This document shows positions 1 to 9,200 of a stretch of DNA of 64,000 bases, in pieces. The position numbers and the translations under genes were made by a program. How positions within the stretch are numbered: position 1 is the stretch's first letter; the number at the start of each line of letters is the position of its first letter. Under the pieces are notes generated by a model, which worked only from the letters and a program-made list of their open reading frames with translations, was not told the origin of the DNA and ran no database searches. The stretch comes from Alistipes sp. (lineage in GTDB: Bacteria > Bacteroidota > Bacteroidia > Bacteroidales > Rikenellaceae). The DNA is taken from positions 16,949 to 80,948 of the forward strand of contig JAFLRR010000012.1 in NCBI GenBank assembly GCA_022511345.1. The letters are read 5' to 3'.

Positions 1-1079
1 ACGGAGGCGTTTACACCTGTCTGGACCGTGACGGGAAGCTGATGGATGCTACCAAATCGGTGTGGTTTCAGGGCCGTTTCGGGTATGTGTGCGCCTATGC
101 ATACAATCATATCGAGCAGAACCCCGAGTGGCTGGAGGCGTCGCGTTCGTGCATAGACTTTATCGAGCGGCACTGCATCGACACGGACGGACACATGTTC
201 TTCACCGTGACGGCCGACGGCCGGCCCGTGCAGAAGCGCCGCTACGTCTTCTCGGAGAGTTTCGCAATAATCGCCATGGCCGAGTATGCCAAGGCCACGG
301 GCAGCAGCCAGTATGCCGCCAAGGCGCTGGCGCTGTTCAAAAATACGCGCCACATGCTTCTGACGCCGGGGTTCCTGCCGCCCAAAACTACGGTCGAGGG
401 CCGCAGCCACTCCATCACGATGATTATGATGAATGTGGCCAATGTGCTGCGGCAGGTGTGCGACGACCCCTCGCTGGATGAGCAGATAGAGGTCTCGCTC
501 TACGAAATCGAACACTATCTGATGAACCATGAGTACAAGACCATTCTCGAAACCGTGGCGCCGGACGGTTCGCTCATCGACACCTGCGCGGGCCGCACAA
601 TCAACCCGGGCCACTGCATCGAGACGGCATGGTTTATAATGGAGGCCGCGCGCGGCCGCAAGGACGAGGCGCACCTGAACGAGATTGCGCTGACGATTCT
701 GGACTGGGCCTACGCCTGGGGTTGGGACGAGGAGTACGGCGGCATAATCAATTTCCGCGACTGCCGCAACTTCCCGCCGCAGGACTACTCGCAGGATATG
801 AAGTTCTGGTGGCCGCAGTGCGAGACGATTATCGCAGCGCTGTATGCCTACAAGATAACCGGAGACGGTAAGTATCTGGAAATGCACCGCAAGGCTCACG
901 AGTGGGCCTTCGCGCACATGAAGGACACGGAATTCGGCGAGTGGTACGGCTATCTGCACCGCGACGGCACCGTAGCCCAGCCCGCCAAGGGCAACATATT
1001 CAAGGGACCGTTCCATGTGCCGCGTATGCTGATAAGGTCGGCGCTTCTGTGCGAGGAGATATTGAGCTGCAGACGATGA
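1..1079 (+). CDS. AGE family epimerase (N-acylglucosamine 2-epimerase-like), 5' truncated by window edge
   Basis: Open frame continues to the window start (GGVYTCLDRDGKLMDATKSVWFQGRFGYVCAYAYN...); AGE/RnBP motifs such as SVWFQGRF, HPG-type GHCIETAWF and KFWWPQCE; neighbours are sialic-acid genes. Confidence 0.9.
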   Translation, partial: GGVYTCLDRDGKLMDATKSVWFQGRFGYVCAYAYNHIEQNPEWLEASRSCIDFIERHCIDTDGHMFFTVTADGRPVQKRRYVFSESFAIIAMAEYAKATGSSQYAAKALALFKNTRHMLLTPGFLPPKTTVEGRSHSITMIMMNVANVLRQVCDDPSLDEQIEVSLYEIEHYLMNHEYKTILETVAPDGSLIDTCAGRTINPGHCIETAWFIMEAARGRKDEAHLNEIALTILDWAYAWGWDEEYGGIINFRDCRNFPPQDYSQDMKFWWPQCETIIAALYAYKITGDGKYLEMHRKAHEWAFAHMKDTEFGEWYGYLHRDGTVAQPAKGNIFKGPFHVPRMLIRSALLCEEILSCRR

Positions 1080-2215
1080 GGTTTCTATACGCCATATGTC
1101 CGTTGGTGCTGCTCTGCGCTGCCTGCAGGCCGGCCGCGGTGATGCAGCTGACAGCCGAGGCGCTGCCGGCCATAGCGCCGCAGACCGATTACGGCAAGGG
1201 CGTGTCGGCCGCAGCTGCCGGCGAGATAGACGGCGTGCTGCTGATTGCCGGCGGAGCCAATTTCCCGGGCATTCCGGCAGCCGAGGGCGGCAGCAAGCGG
1301 TTCTACGACGATATCTTCATCCTGCCCGAGGGGGCCCGGGAGTGGAGCAGGGCAGGGTTGCTGCCCGAGGCTTCGGCCTACGGAGCCGTGTTTCAGCTCG
1401 GCGACAGGATAGTTGTGGCCGGCGGAGCCAACGAGAGCGGCTCGCTGAACGGTGTGGTGGAGCTGACTATGGTCGAATCGCACTGCGGCGATGAATGCTG
1501 CGACGGCCTGGACGGAATATTCGTCGTGGTCTCGTCGATGCCTCCGCTGCCGGTTGCCATAGAGCAGGCAGCTGCTGCGCACGACGGACGGATGCTCTAT
1601 ATCGCCGGCGGATTGTCCGGCGGGGTGCCCTCGACGGGCGTATATCGCTGCGACATGGAGTCGCCCTCGAGAGTCTGGGAGAAGATTGCCGAGCTGCCCG
1701 AGCCTATGGTGCAGCCCGTGGCAGCGCTCTTCGGCGGCAGGCTTTGGGTATGGGGCGGATTCGACCCCGTGAGAAAGGAGGCCTGCGACTACGGATATAG
1801 TTACTGCGGCGGCCAATGGCGCCGCGTGGCGGGACTGCCCGACGGCGGCACTGCCGTCGGCTCTGCGGCCGTGCAGGATGCCGAAGGCAGGCTGTGGATT
1901 GCGGGCGGTGTGAACCGCGAAATATTCAACGGCGCCCTGAATCTTGATGCCGGCAGTGTGGCCGAATACCAGTCGCAGCCTGTGGAGTGGTACCGGTTCC
2001 GCCGGCAGATGATCTTCTTCGACTGCGAGTCGGAGAGGTGGCATACGGCGGGAGAGTCTGCAGCAGCGGCACGTGCCGGAGCGGCTGTGGTGCTGTCGCG
2101 GCGGCGCGGCGCGGTGATTCTCAACGGCGAGCTGAAGCCAGGAATACGCTCTGCGGAGGTAAATGCGCTGCAGATTGCGGAACTGAATGGAACAATGATG
2201 CGAAGCATTCGATGA
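1076..2215 (+). CDS. Kelch-type cyclically permuted mutarotase (N-acetylneuraminate epimerase-like), lipoprotein signal
   Basis: ATG at 1076 overlaps the upstream stop; MRFLYAICPLVLLCAAC lipobox; repeated kelch motifs (VLLIAGGANFPG, IVVAGGANE, LYIAGGLSGG, LWVWGGFD, LWIAGGVN). Confidence 0.85.
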   Translation: MRFLYAICPLVLLCAACRPAAVMQLTAEALPAIAPQTDYGKGVSAAAAGEIDGVLLIAGGANFPGIPAAEGGSKRFYDDIFILPEGAREWSRAGLLPEASAYGAVFQLGDRIVVAGGANESGSLNGVVELTMVESHCGDECCDGLDGIFVVVSSMPPLPVAIEQAAAAHDGRMLYIAGGLSGGVPSTGVYRCDMESPSRVWEKIAELPEPMVQPVAALFGGRLWVWGGFDPVRKEACDYGYSYCGGQWRRVAGLPDGGTAVGSAAVQDAEGRLWIAGGVNREIFNGALNLDAGSVAEYQSQPVEWYRFRRQMIFFDCESERWHTAGESAAAARAGAAVVLSRRRGAVILNGELKPGIRSAEVNALQIAELNGTMMRSIR

Positions 2216-2263
2216 ACTCGGTGCATTAAGATATATAATAGGCGAAACAAAAACATGTAGACG

Positions 2264-3502
2264 ATGATAAAACTCAGAGAATCGAAATTCTATCCCTGGA
2301 TAGTGGTGGGGCTGCTGTGGGTGGTGGCGCTGCTGAACTATATGGACCGTCAGATGCTCTCGACGATGCGCGATGCCATGCAAATCGACATCTCGGAGCT
2401 GGAGTCGGCCGTGAACTTCGGCCGTCTTATGGCCATCTTTCTGTGGATTTACGGCTTTATGAGCCCCGTGGCCGGAGCCGTGGCCGACAGAATCAGCCGC
2501 AAATGGTTGATTGTGGCGTCGTTGGGCGTGTGGTCGACCGTGACGCTGCTGATGGGCTACTCGACATCGTTCACGCAGATTTACTGGCTGCGTGCGCTCA
2601 TGGGAGTCAGCGAGGCGCTCTACATACCGGCTGCGCTGTCGCTTATAGCCGACTATTTCACCGGTTCGGCACGTTCGCTCGCCATCGGAATCCACATGAC
2701 CGGCTTGTATCTGGGGCAGGCCGTGGGTGGATTCGGTGCGACGGTGGCCGCCGCATTCTCGTGGCAGACCACATTCCACTGGTTCGGACTTGCGGGCATA
2801 GTCTATGCGGCGGTGCTCATAGTGCTTCTGCACGAAAGACGCCGCCAGCCTGCGGTGCAGACCGTCGAGGCGAAACCTTCGGGCGAACCCGTCTGGAAGA
2901 GTTTCGCGATGATATTCTCGAACGTGGCCTTCTGGACCATACTCTTCTTCTTCGCCTCGTCGTCGCTGCCGGGCTGGGCTACCAAGAACTGGCTGCCGAC
3001 ACTCTTTGCCGAGAGTCTGGAAATACCCATGTCGCAGGCCGGACCCATATCGACCATAACCATAGCCCTCTCGTCGTTCATAGGCGTGATGATCGGAGGC
3101 CCGCTGTCGGACAGATGGGTGCGCCGCAATCTGCGCGGCCGCATCTACACCAGCGCCTCGGGACTGGCTCTGATGATTCCGGCGCTCATATTGATAGGCA
3201 CCGGCCATGGAATGCCGGCAGCCGTGGCGGCAGGATTGTGCTTCGGCGTGGGCTACGGAATGTTCGACACCAACAACATGCCCATCCTCTGCCAGTTCGT
3301 GCCGGCACGCCAGCGCGCGTCGGCCTACGGCTTGATGAACATGACCGGCGTATTTGCCGGCGCGCTCATCACCAACACGCTCGGCCGCTGGGCCGAGAAT
3401 GGCAACCTGGGACACGGATTTGCGCTCATGGGAGGCATTCTGGTGGTGGCGCTGGCACTGCAGCTGGCAGTGCTCAGACCCAAAACCGACAACATGGAGT
3501 AG
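2264..3502 (+). CDS. MFS transporter, probable sialic acid transporter (NanT-like)
   Basis: 412 aa, 12-TM MFS pattern (LLNYMDRQMLSTMRDAM, GVSEALYIPAALSLIADYF); context with epimerase and sialate esterase. Confidence 0.85.
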   Translation: MIKLRESKFYPWIVVGLLWVVALLNYMDRQMLSTMRDAMQIDISELESAVNFGRLMAIFLWIYGFMSPVAGAVADRISRKWLIVASLGVWSTVTLLMGYSTSFTQIYWLRALMGVSEALYIPAALSLIADYFTGSARSLAIGIHMTGLYLGQAVGGFGATVAAAFSWQTTFHWFGLAGIVYAAVLIVLLHERRRQPAVQTVEAKPSGEPVWKSFAMIFSNVAFWTILFFFASSSLPGWATKNWLPTLFAESLEIPMSQAGPISTITIALSSFIGVMIGGPLSDRWVRRNLRGRIYTSASGLALMIPALILIGTGHGMPAAVAAGLCFGVGYGMFDTNNMPILCQFVPARQRASAYGLMNMTGVFAGALITNTLGRWAENGNLGHGFALMGGILVVALALQLAVLRPKTDNME

Positions 3503-3560
3503 ATGCAGAGGGCCGCGGTAAGCGGCAGAACGGATTTTGTGAAAAATTAGCGGGAAGATT

Positions 3561-5657
3561 ATGAAAAAGGTGATTTTAGCGGCTCTTGCGGCGTTGATTA
3601 TACTGCCGCAGGCCATGGCGGGCGGCAAGATACGCGTTGCGTGCGTAGGCGACAGCGTGACCTACGGAATGACGATAGAGAATCGCGAGCAGAACTGCTA
3701 CCCGGCGCAGCTGCAGCTGCTGCTGGGCGACGGGTACGATGTGCGCAACTTCGGCCACAGCGGCACCACGCTGCTGAGCCGCGGACACAATCCCTATGTG
3801 AAGGTCGACGAATATCGCCAGGCGCTCGACTTCAAGGCCGATATAGTCATTATTCACCTGGGCCTGAACGACACCGACCCCCGCAACTGGCCCGAGTATG
3901 CCGAGGATTTCGTGCCCGACTATCTCTCGCTGATAGAGGATTTCCGCAAGGCCAATCCCGATTGCAGGGTCTACATATGCCGCATGACACCCATATTCCA
4001 CACCCACTGGCGCTTCAGGGCCGGAACGCGCGACTGGTACCGCCAGGAGCAGGCGGCAATCGAGACCGTGGCCGGCATTGCCGGCACGCCGCTCATCGAC
4101 CTGCAGCAGGCGCTCTATTCGCGGCCCGATTTGATGCCCGACGCTCTGCACCCCAATGCCGAAGGCGCCGGGATTCTGGCCAAGACCGTATTCAGTGCGC
4201 TGACGGGTGACTACGGTGGACTGAAGATGCCCGAAATATACTCCGACAACATGGTCCTGCAGAGCGGCCGCAGACTGCGGATAGCGGGCACTGCCAATGC
4301 CGGCGACAGGGTGACGGTCGCAATCGCCGGGCAGAAGGTCGAGGCGGCAGCCGGACCGGACGGCCGCTGGCAGGCCGAGCTCGAGCCGCTCGAGGCGTCG
4401 TTCGAGCCGCTGACACTCAAGATTGCAGCCGGCGGAAGAGTTCTGACATACCGCAACGTGCTGGCAGGCGAGGTGTGGCTCTGCTCGGGACAGTCGAACA
4501 TGGCCTTCAGGGTCAATGAGAGCGCTCCGGAGGAGATTCAGGAGCAGACAGGCTATGCGGCTTCGGCCGCGCGCGCGATACGATTCTTCAATATGACGCC
4601 CAAGTTCCGGCCCGACAACATCGAGTGGAGCGAGGAGACGCTCGGCATGGCCAACCGTCTGGATTACTACCGTCCGACGGAGTGGAGCGAGTGCACACCC
4701 GAAACGGCTGCACGCTTTTCGGCCGTAGGCTTTGCCTTCGGACGCATGCTGGCCGACAGCCTCGGCTGTCCCGTGGGATTGATTCACAACGCTATCGGCG
4801 GCTCGACCACCGAGGCGTGGATTCCGCGCCGGGTGCTCGAGGAGGAGTTTGTCGACATCATGTACGATGAACTGAAGAATCCCATCGTGCAGGAGTGGGT
4901 CCGCGGCCGTGAAATCAAGAATCTCGCAAAGTCGAATAGCCGCATACAGCGCCATCCGTATCAGCCCTGCTACCTATTCGAGACGGGCATCATGCCGCTC
5001 GAGCACTATCCGATAAGGGGCGTCATATGGTATCAGGGCGAATCCAACGCCCACAACATCGAAGCTCACGAGCGTCTGTTCAGACTGCTGGTGTCGAGCT
5101 GGCGCGAGAATTGGGAAGACGAGCGGATGCCGTTCCATTTCGTGCAGCTGTCGTCGATTAAGCGTCCCAGCTGGCCGCGCTTCCGCGACAGCCAGCGCCG
5201 CCTGGCTCTGCAGACCGACAACTGCGAGATGGCCGTGTGCAGCGACCTGGGGCATCCCACCAATGTGCACCCCACGCACAAGAAGGCTGTCGGCGAACGT
5301 CTTGCCCGCCAGGCCCTCAAGCATGATTACGGATTCTCGAAAATCACGGCGTCGGGACCTGAACTCGTCTCGGCAGTGCTGAAGAATGGCCGTGCGGTGC
5401 TGGCATTCGACAACGCCGCAGGACTGAAGAGCGCCGACGGCGAGCCGCTTCGCTGCTTCGAGGTCGCGCGGTTCGACGGTCTGTACTATCCGGCCGAGGC
5501 CGTCATAGACGAGAGCGGCAATGTGGTGCTGACAAGCGACAGAGTGGCCGAGCCGCGATATGTCCGCTACGCATGGCAGGCATTCACCGATGCCAATCTG
5601 GTCAACGGCGAGAATCTGCCGGCCTCGACATTCAAGGCCGAAATCACGGCCGAATAG
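3561..5657 (+). CDS. Two-domain SGNH/GDSL hydrolase + sialate O-acetylesterase
   Basis: N-terminal SGNH block (VACVGDSVTYGMTIE, NFGHSGTTLL, HLGLNDTDPRNW, DALHPNAEGA) followed by SASA domain (MPEIYSDNMVLQ, GEVWLCSGQSNMAF, AIGGSTTEAWIP, WYQGESNAHN). Confidence 0.9.
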   Translation: MKKVILAALAALIILPQAMAGGKIRVACVGDSVTYGMTIENREQNCYPAQLQLLLGDGYDVRNFGHSGTTLLSRGHNPYVKVDEYRQALDFKADIVIIHLGLNDTDPRNWPEYAEDFVPDYLSLIEDFRKANPDCRVYICRMTPIFHTHWRFRAGTRDWYRQEQAAIETVAGIAGTPLIDLQQALYSRPDLMPDALHPNAEGAGILAKTVFSALTGDYGGLKMPEIYSDNMVLQSGRRLRIAGTANAGDRVTVAIAGQKVEAAAGPDGRWQAELEPLEASFEPLTLKIAAGGRVLTYRNVLAGEVWLCSGQSNMAFRVNESAPEEIQEQTGYAASAARAIRFFNMTPKFRPDNIEWSEETLGMANRLDYYRPTEWSECTPETAARFSAVGFAFGRMLADSLGCPVGLIHNAIGGSTTEAWIPRRVLEEEFVDIMYDELKNPIVQEWVRGREIKNLAKSNSRIQRHPYQPCYLFETGIMPLEHYPIRGVIWYQGESNAHNIEAHERLFRLLVSSWRENWEDERMPFHFVQLSSIKRPSWPRFRDSQRRLALQTDNCEMAVCSDLGHPTNVHPTHKKAVGERLARQALKHDYGFSKITASGPELVSAVLKNGRAVLAFDNAAGLKSADGEPLRCFEVARFDGLYYPAEAVIDESGNVVLTSDRVAEPRYVRYAWQAFTDANLVNGENLPASTFKAEITAE

Positions 5658-5684
5658 AAGTTCACGCCTCAGAAAAGACTCATT

Positions 5685-6284
5685 ATGCTGCTGCACGAAA
5701 GAGTTGCCAACAAACGGCTGATTCTGGCCTCGGGCTCGCCGCGCCGCCGCCAGCTGCTGGCCGAGGCAGGCCTGAGTTTCGATGTCGCCGACAAATACGA
5801 GTGCGACGAGAGATGCCCCGACGGGCTGCCGGCCGACGACACTGCGCCCTATCTTGCCGAGCTCAAGAGCCGGGCCTATCCCGTGCCGCTTGCCGCTGAC
5901 GAGATTCTGATTACGGCCGACACGGTCGTCATTGCCGGCGGCGAGGTTCTCGGCAAGCCCCGCGGCAGGGACGATGCGTTGCGTATGCTGCTCAATCTGT
6001 CGGGTGCGACACACAAGGTCATTACGGGCGTTTGCATTCGGACCGCTTCGCGCATGCACACCTTCAGCGACTGGAGCGATGTGACTTTCCGCGCGCTGAG
6101 CGACGAGGAGCGGGTCTATTATGTCGACACCTTCGAACCATACGACAAGGCCGGCGCCTACGGCATACAGGAGTGGATAGGATTCGCTGCCGTGGAGCGC
6201 ATCGAGGGGTCGTTCTACAATGTCATGGGGCTGCCCGTGCAGCGTCTGTACACGGAACTGGACAATTTTCTGAAATCCGAATAG
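5685..6284 (+). CDS. maf: Maf family nucleoside triphosphate pyrophosphatase
   Basis: LILASGSPRRRQLLAEAGL, ADTVVI, GKPRGRDDALRML, DKAGAYGIQ motifs. Confidence 0.92.
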   Translation: MLLHERVANKRLILASGSPRRRQLLAEAGLSFDVADKYECDERCPDGLPADDTAPYLAELKSRAYPVPLAADEILITADTVVIAGGEVLGKPRGRDDALRMLLNLSGATHKVITGVCIRTASRMHTFSDWSDVTFRALSDEERVYYVDTFEPYDKAGAYGIQEWIGFAAVERIEGSFYNVMGLPVQRLYTELDNFLKSE

Positions 6285-6285
6285 A

Positions 6286-9200
6286 TCAGTTTTCGCCGGC
6301 GGGAATCTCCTCCGTGCCGATGTATCCCGTCACGGATTCGTTGGCCGCAGAGGACTGAATGGCGCGTGCGAGGCTGTCGGCCTCGGCCGTGAGGCGCTCG
6401 CGCTTTTTGCGACCCATGAAGCGCTCGCGGATGCGGCGGCGCAGGTCTTTGAAGTTGTCGAAATCCTCCTTATAATATATGCCTATGCCGGTCTCCTGCA
6501 GACCCTGGTTCTCGTCGAAGCGGTCGATGGTCTGCGTGAAGCCCTTCAGCCGCAGCGTTCCGGCGCGGTCTATGAGCCAGGTGATGTAGGCGTTGCCCAT
6601 GAAGTTGGATATGCGCCGCGCGTCGGTGGCCGAGCGGTTGTCGATCACGTAGTTGCCCTCGGCCTCTATCAGCAGGCGGTCGTTGACCAGGCTCTTCGAG
6701 AATCCGAGGTCGACCTCGTCGCCCGTGCCGGTCGTGCCCGAGGCGGGGCGGTAGCGGAAGTTGATTTTGTAGGCGTCGCCCGAGAGAATGTTCGAGACCT
6801 GGTTGGTGAGCATGGCCAGACCTGTTGCGGCCGAGGCCGAGGCTCCGATACCCGACGAGGTGCCCGTGTCGGATATGAATGAGTTGAGAACCAGCAGATA
6901 CATCACCTGTCGGGCGATGCTCTCCTGCGTGTTGAGGATATTGGCCAGAAGCGTCTGCAGCTCCGAATCGGCCGACGGCACGCGTATGTCGAAGGTGACC
7001 AGCGGCGAGGTCAGACGGTCGGAGATGTGTATGACGCACTCCACGGGCGTGGCTCTGTCGTTGGCGAAGTCCTCGGTCAGAGGAGCCAGCGACGTCTTGG
7101 TGCTGTAGACGGCGTCGATATTCAGCAGCGCGTCGAGCGGTTCGCCCGTCCAGACTATGGTCGAGCCGCTCTCGATTGTGAAGGGCTTGCTGACGATGTC
7201 CATGAGTGTGAAGCGGTAGCTTCCCTCGGTTATGGTGTAGTCGCCGAACATCTCGAAGATGTTGTTGCGGGGATTTATGTGCAGGTTGAACATGCCCTCG
7301 CCGTTGCCCTTGAGCACGTCGCCCGCCGCAGGGTCGATAATCAGCTGCACGCCGGTGTTGCGGCGCACGTCGAGTGCGAGGTTTATGTCGAGGTTGCCCT
7401 CGCCGCCGGTGTGCTCGCGGCGCTTGCGCTCGAACATCATTCGCTTGCGCACCAGATAGTTGCTCGTATCGGGGCGGTCTGCCGACTCGAATATGACGAA
7501 ATCCGCGCGCGCTATGTCCGACTTGTTGGACAGAGGCATGTAGAACTCCGAACCGTCGTCGGTCGAGGCTATGATGTTCATGTTCACGCCGCGCTTGTCG
7601 CCGCGCACCATGGCCGAGCCCGTGGCGTGTATGCGGCCGTAGAAGTAGGAGTTGTCCCGCTCGGTGGTGTTCAGCACGAGCATCTTTTCGGGTCGCACGG
7701 TCAGCGAGTAGGATATGTTCGACAGGTGCTGCAGGCTCATGTCGAAGTCGAGCGTTCCGCGGTTGCCCTCCTCGTCGAAGAGACTGACTCCCGAGGCCGA
7801 GAAGCGATTGTTGTCTATGTCCAGCACGGCCTCAGGTGCCGAGTATGCCACCTGCGTGTAGTCTACGCGGGTCTTCAGGCCTTTCACGCGCACCTGACCG
7901 CGCAGCGAGGCGGTGCGGCCCTCGCCGTTGAGGGTCATCTCGAGCCGTGCGCGGCCCTCGGTGCCCGATATTACCCCCTTGAGCACGGGGTCGAGCAGCG
8001 CCATGTCCATAGAGTCGACATCCATGCGGGCGTAGTATCTCGAGCGGCTGGGGTCGTAGTAGCCCCTGACGAGCGTGTCGCCGTCGATGCGCCGGTTCAT
8101 GAAGAAGTGTGCGCGGCTGCGCTCGAAGTCCCAGCGCGAGTCGAGAATCAGAGCCGGCGATGGTATGTCGTTGACCTTGATGCTGTCCATGAGGATGCGG
8201 GCCGTGATTACGGCTCCATGGAGAGCCGATTTGGCCGTTGCGAATCCGTTGGTCTTGCCCTCAATGGAGTAGCCCATGCGGTCGGCGAGCTGGGCGAAGG
8301 GCGCCAGGTCGAAGTCGCGCAGGGTGAGTGTTATCGAGTCGTTTGCCGAGCGCGAGGCTATGCCGTCTACGGCCAGCTCCTGACGATCGTTCATCATGCG
8401 GAATCGCTCTACGGTCACGGCGGCCGTGTCTATCTCTATTTTGCGGGCCGTTATGCGCCAGGTCCTGTCGCGGCGGGTGAGGTGCGACGGCAGGATGCGC
8501 AGGTCTATCTTGCGGCCCGTCGAGGGGCTTCGGGTAATCTCGGCTTGCAGGCCCAGCATGCCCGAGACCTCTCGCAACGAGTCGGAGAAGTTGACCGTGG
8601 CGTTGAAGGCGTCGTTCTTGGCACCGCACAGCATCACGGGCTGCGAGGCGTAGAAGGCCCCGGCATACAGGTCGGCGCTTCGGGCATACATCATCAGCGA
8701 GTCGCCCGTGTTGGAGGCCGTGAACGAAATCTCGGTGGCCAGCATGCGGTTGCGCTCCACATAGTCCGACTCGGCATGTATCGAGAAGAGTCCGCTCGAG
8801 GGGTTGAACATCATGTTCATGCGCGAGCCGTCGGCAATCTGCAGGCCGTGCGATATGGCGTCGGCCACGCGGTTGAACTCCTTCAGCTCGACGGTGAGGA
8901 TGGAGAACTCGTCGGGGCTGGCCGTAGCGTCGGCCGTGTATCCCGCCGAATCGTCGTTGTCGTCGAAATACGAGGGTATGTAGCTGCGCAGACAATTGTG
9001 CAGGTATGTGAAAATCTCCTTGTAGCCCTTGCGGCTTACGAACGACGCGTCGGCGAGGTCGGAGGTCAAGCGCAGCAGCTTGTCGCGCTCGCTGTTGCGG
9101 CCCTCGAGCAGTATGCTCTGCGACCTAAGGGTGTCGGAGTCGTAGATGTAGCGGGCGTCGTTTATCTCTATGCGGCCGTTCAGGTCGTCGGGCGTGCGTC

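Noticed and set aside
1085-3628. 847-aa minus-strand ORF opposite the mutarotase and MFS genes
   Set aside because: Low-complexity His/Arg/Gln-rich translation, no domain signals; mirror image of real plus-strand genes.
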